A DNA stretch of 7,113 bases from JAAUTG01 sp964458705 (GTDB lineage Bacteria > Bacteroidota > Bacteroidia > Chitinophagales > Saprospiraceae): assembly GCA_964458705.1 (NCBI GenBank), contig CAYWKD010000087.1, positions 1 through 7,113 on the forward strand, written 5' to 3'. Below the pieces are notes generated by a model. That model worked only from the letters and a program-made list of their open reading frames with translations, searched no databases and was not told where the DNA came from. The translations under genes and the position numbers were made by a program. This document shows, piece after piece, positions 6,881 through 7,113 of the stretch (position 1 is the stretch's first letter; every line of letters starts with the position of its first letter).

Positions 6881-7113
6881 ACTTATAATTCGATTAGTTT
6901 TTAAATTATCCGCTAACGATCAATTGATGTGTATGATAATTGGTCGAACGAATGTTTAATCTAAGTTAAGAAAAAACTTAATACTGTATAACTATTATTC
7001 ACAATAACGCATTACAAAATTTCAAGTTCTCGAAATTGCGTTTTTTTATTTTATTGAATAGACCCTATGAACGATAAAAATGTAGATTTGCGTGCACGCA
7101 CGAGGTAGCGAGC
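6881..7113. other. Non-coding right end upstream of rsfS
   Basis: No gene is supported. A 13-codon frame (ATG at 7067, TAG at 7106-7108) is too short to call. Weak repeats are TTAAG/CTTAA (6966-6981) and AATTTC/GAAATT (7018-7037), the latter followed by GCG and T7 (7041-7047) on the + strand, which looks like a weak + strand terminator though no + strand gene precedes it. A GC-rich 12-bp palindrome lies at 7089-7100. In many Bacteroidota a divergent gene starts near here, but the window ends first. Confidence 0.5.
6973..7004 (-). promoter_or_regulatory. Candidate promoter of rsfS (and perhaps ftsH)
   Basis: On the - strand TTG (7004-7002) is followed after 21 nt by TAAGTTTT (6980-6973), one base off the TAnnTTTG -7 consensus. 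The predicted transcript start would be about 85-90 nt before the TTG start codon of rsfS. AT-rich sequence makes chance matches likely, so this is tentative. Confidence 0.3.

Noticed and set aside
7054..7090. TAGATTTG (7083-7090) as a + strand promoter -7 box for a gene to the right
   Set aside because: It matches TAnnTTTG, but the nearest TTG (7054-7056) is 26 nt upstream, outside the usual spacing, and no downstream gene is visible.
7067..7108. 13-codon + strand frame with ATG start
   Set aside because: Too short, no recognisable content and no clear ribosome site.
1..7113. CRISPR array, tRNA, rRNA, insertion sequence or phage element
   Set aside because: No regularly spaced direct repeats, cloverleaf, rRNA segment or transposase/integrase-like frame was seen.

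Overview
The window looks like chromosomal DNA from an AT-rich member of the Bacteroidota. The grounds are the gene pair rsfS-ftsH, the monofunctional prephenate dehydratase next to a class I/II aminotransferase, start codons without strong Shine-Dalgarno sequences, and promoter-like pairs of the TTTG / TAnnTTTG type used by the primary sigma factor of that phylum. The organism assignment is inference; no rRNA or other marker gene is present.

Layout, left to right: a short upstream stretch with two inverted repeats (1-195); a secreted M24-family metallopeptidase on the + strand (196-1557); a 96-bp convergent gap; then everything on the - strand. The - strand genes, read in transcription order from the right, are rsfS (6880-6482), ftsH (6231-4240), a regulatory leader (about 4017-3817), pheA (3808-2918) and a class I/II aminotransferase (2826-1654). 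The extreme right end (6881-7113) is non-coding as far as visible.

The most interesting element is the leader of pheA. The - strand holds a good promoter (TTTG-N20-TAGCTTTA), then a short open frame whose residues 6-14 read FYFYFFFFY, then two mutually exclusive RNA pairings: an 8-bp antiterminator and a 9-bp terminator hairpin followed by nine T. This has the architecture of a ribosome-mediated transcription attenuator that senses charged tRNA-Phe (and perhaps tRNA-Tyr). An oddity is that the leader frame has no stop before the terminator: it continues through it and ends only 8 nt before the pheA start, while a one-base change in a T7 run would give a conventional 24-residue leader peptide.

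Functionally, pheA makes phenylpyruvate and the next gene is a plausible aminotransferase for its conversion to phenylalanine, so the leader probably controls a two-gene terminal phenylalanine operon. RsfS (ribosome silencing) and FtsH (membrane AAA+ protease) are housekeeping proteins of translation control and membrane protein quality control. The M24 peptidase is an unlinked, convergently transcribed exported enzyme.
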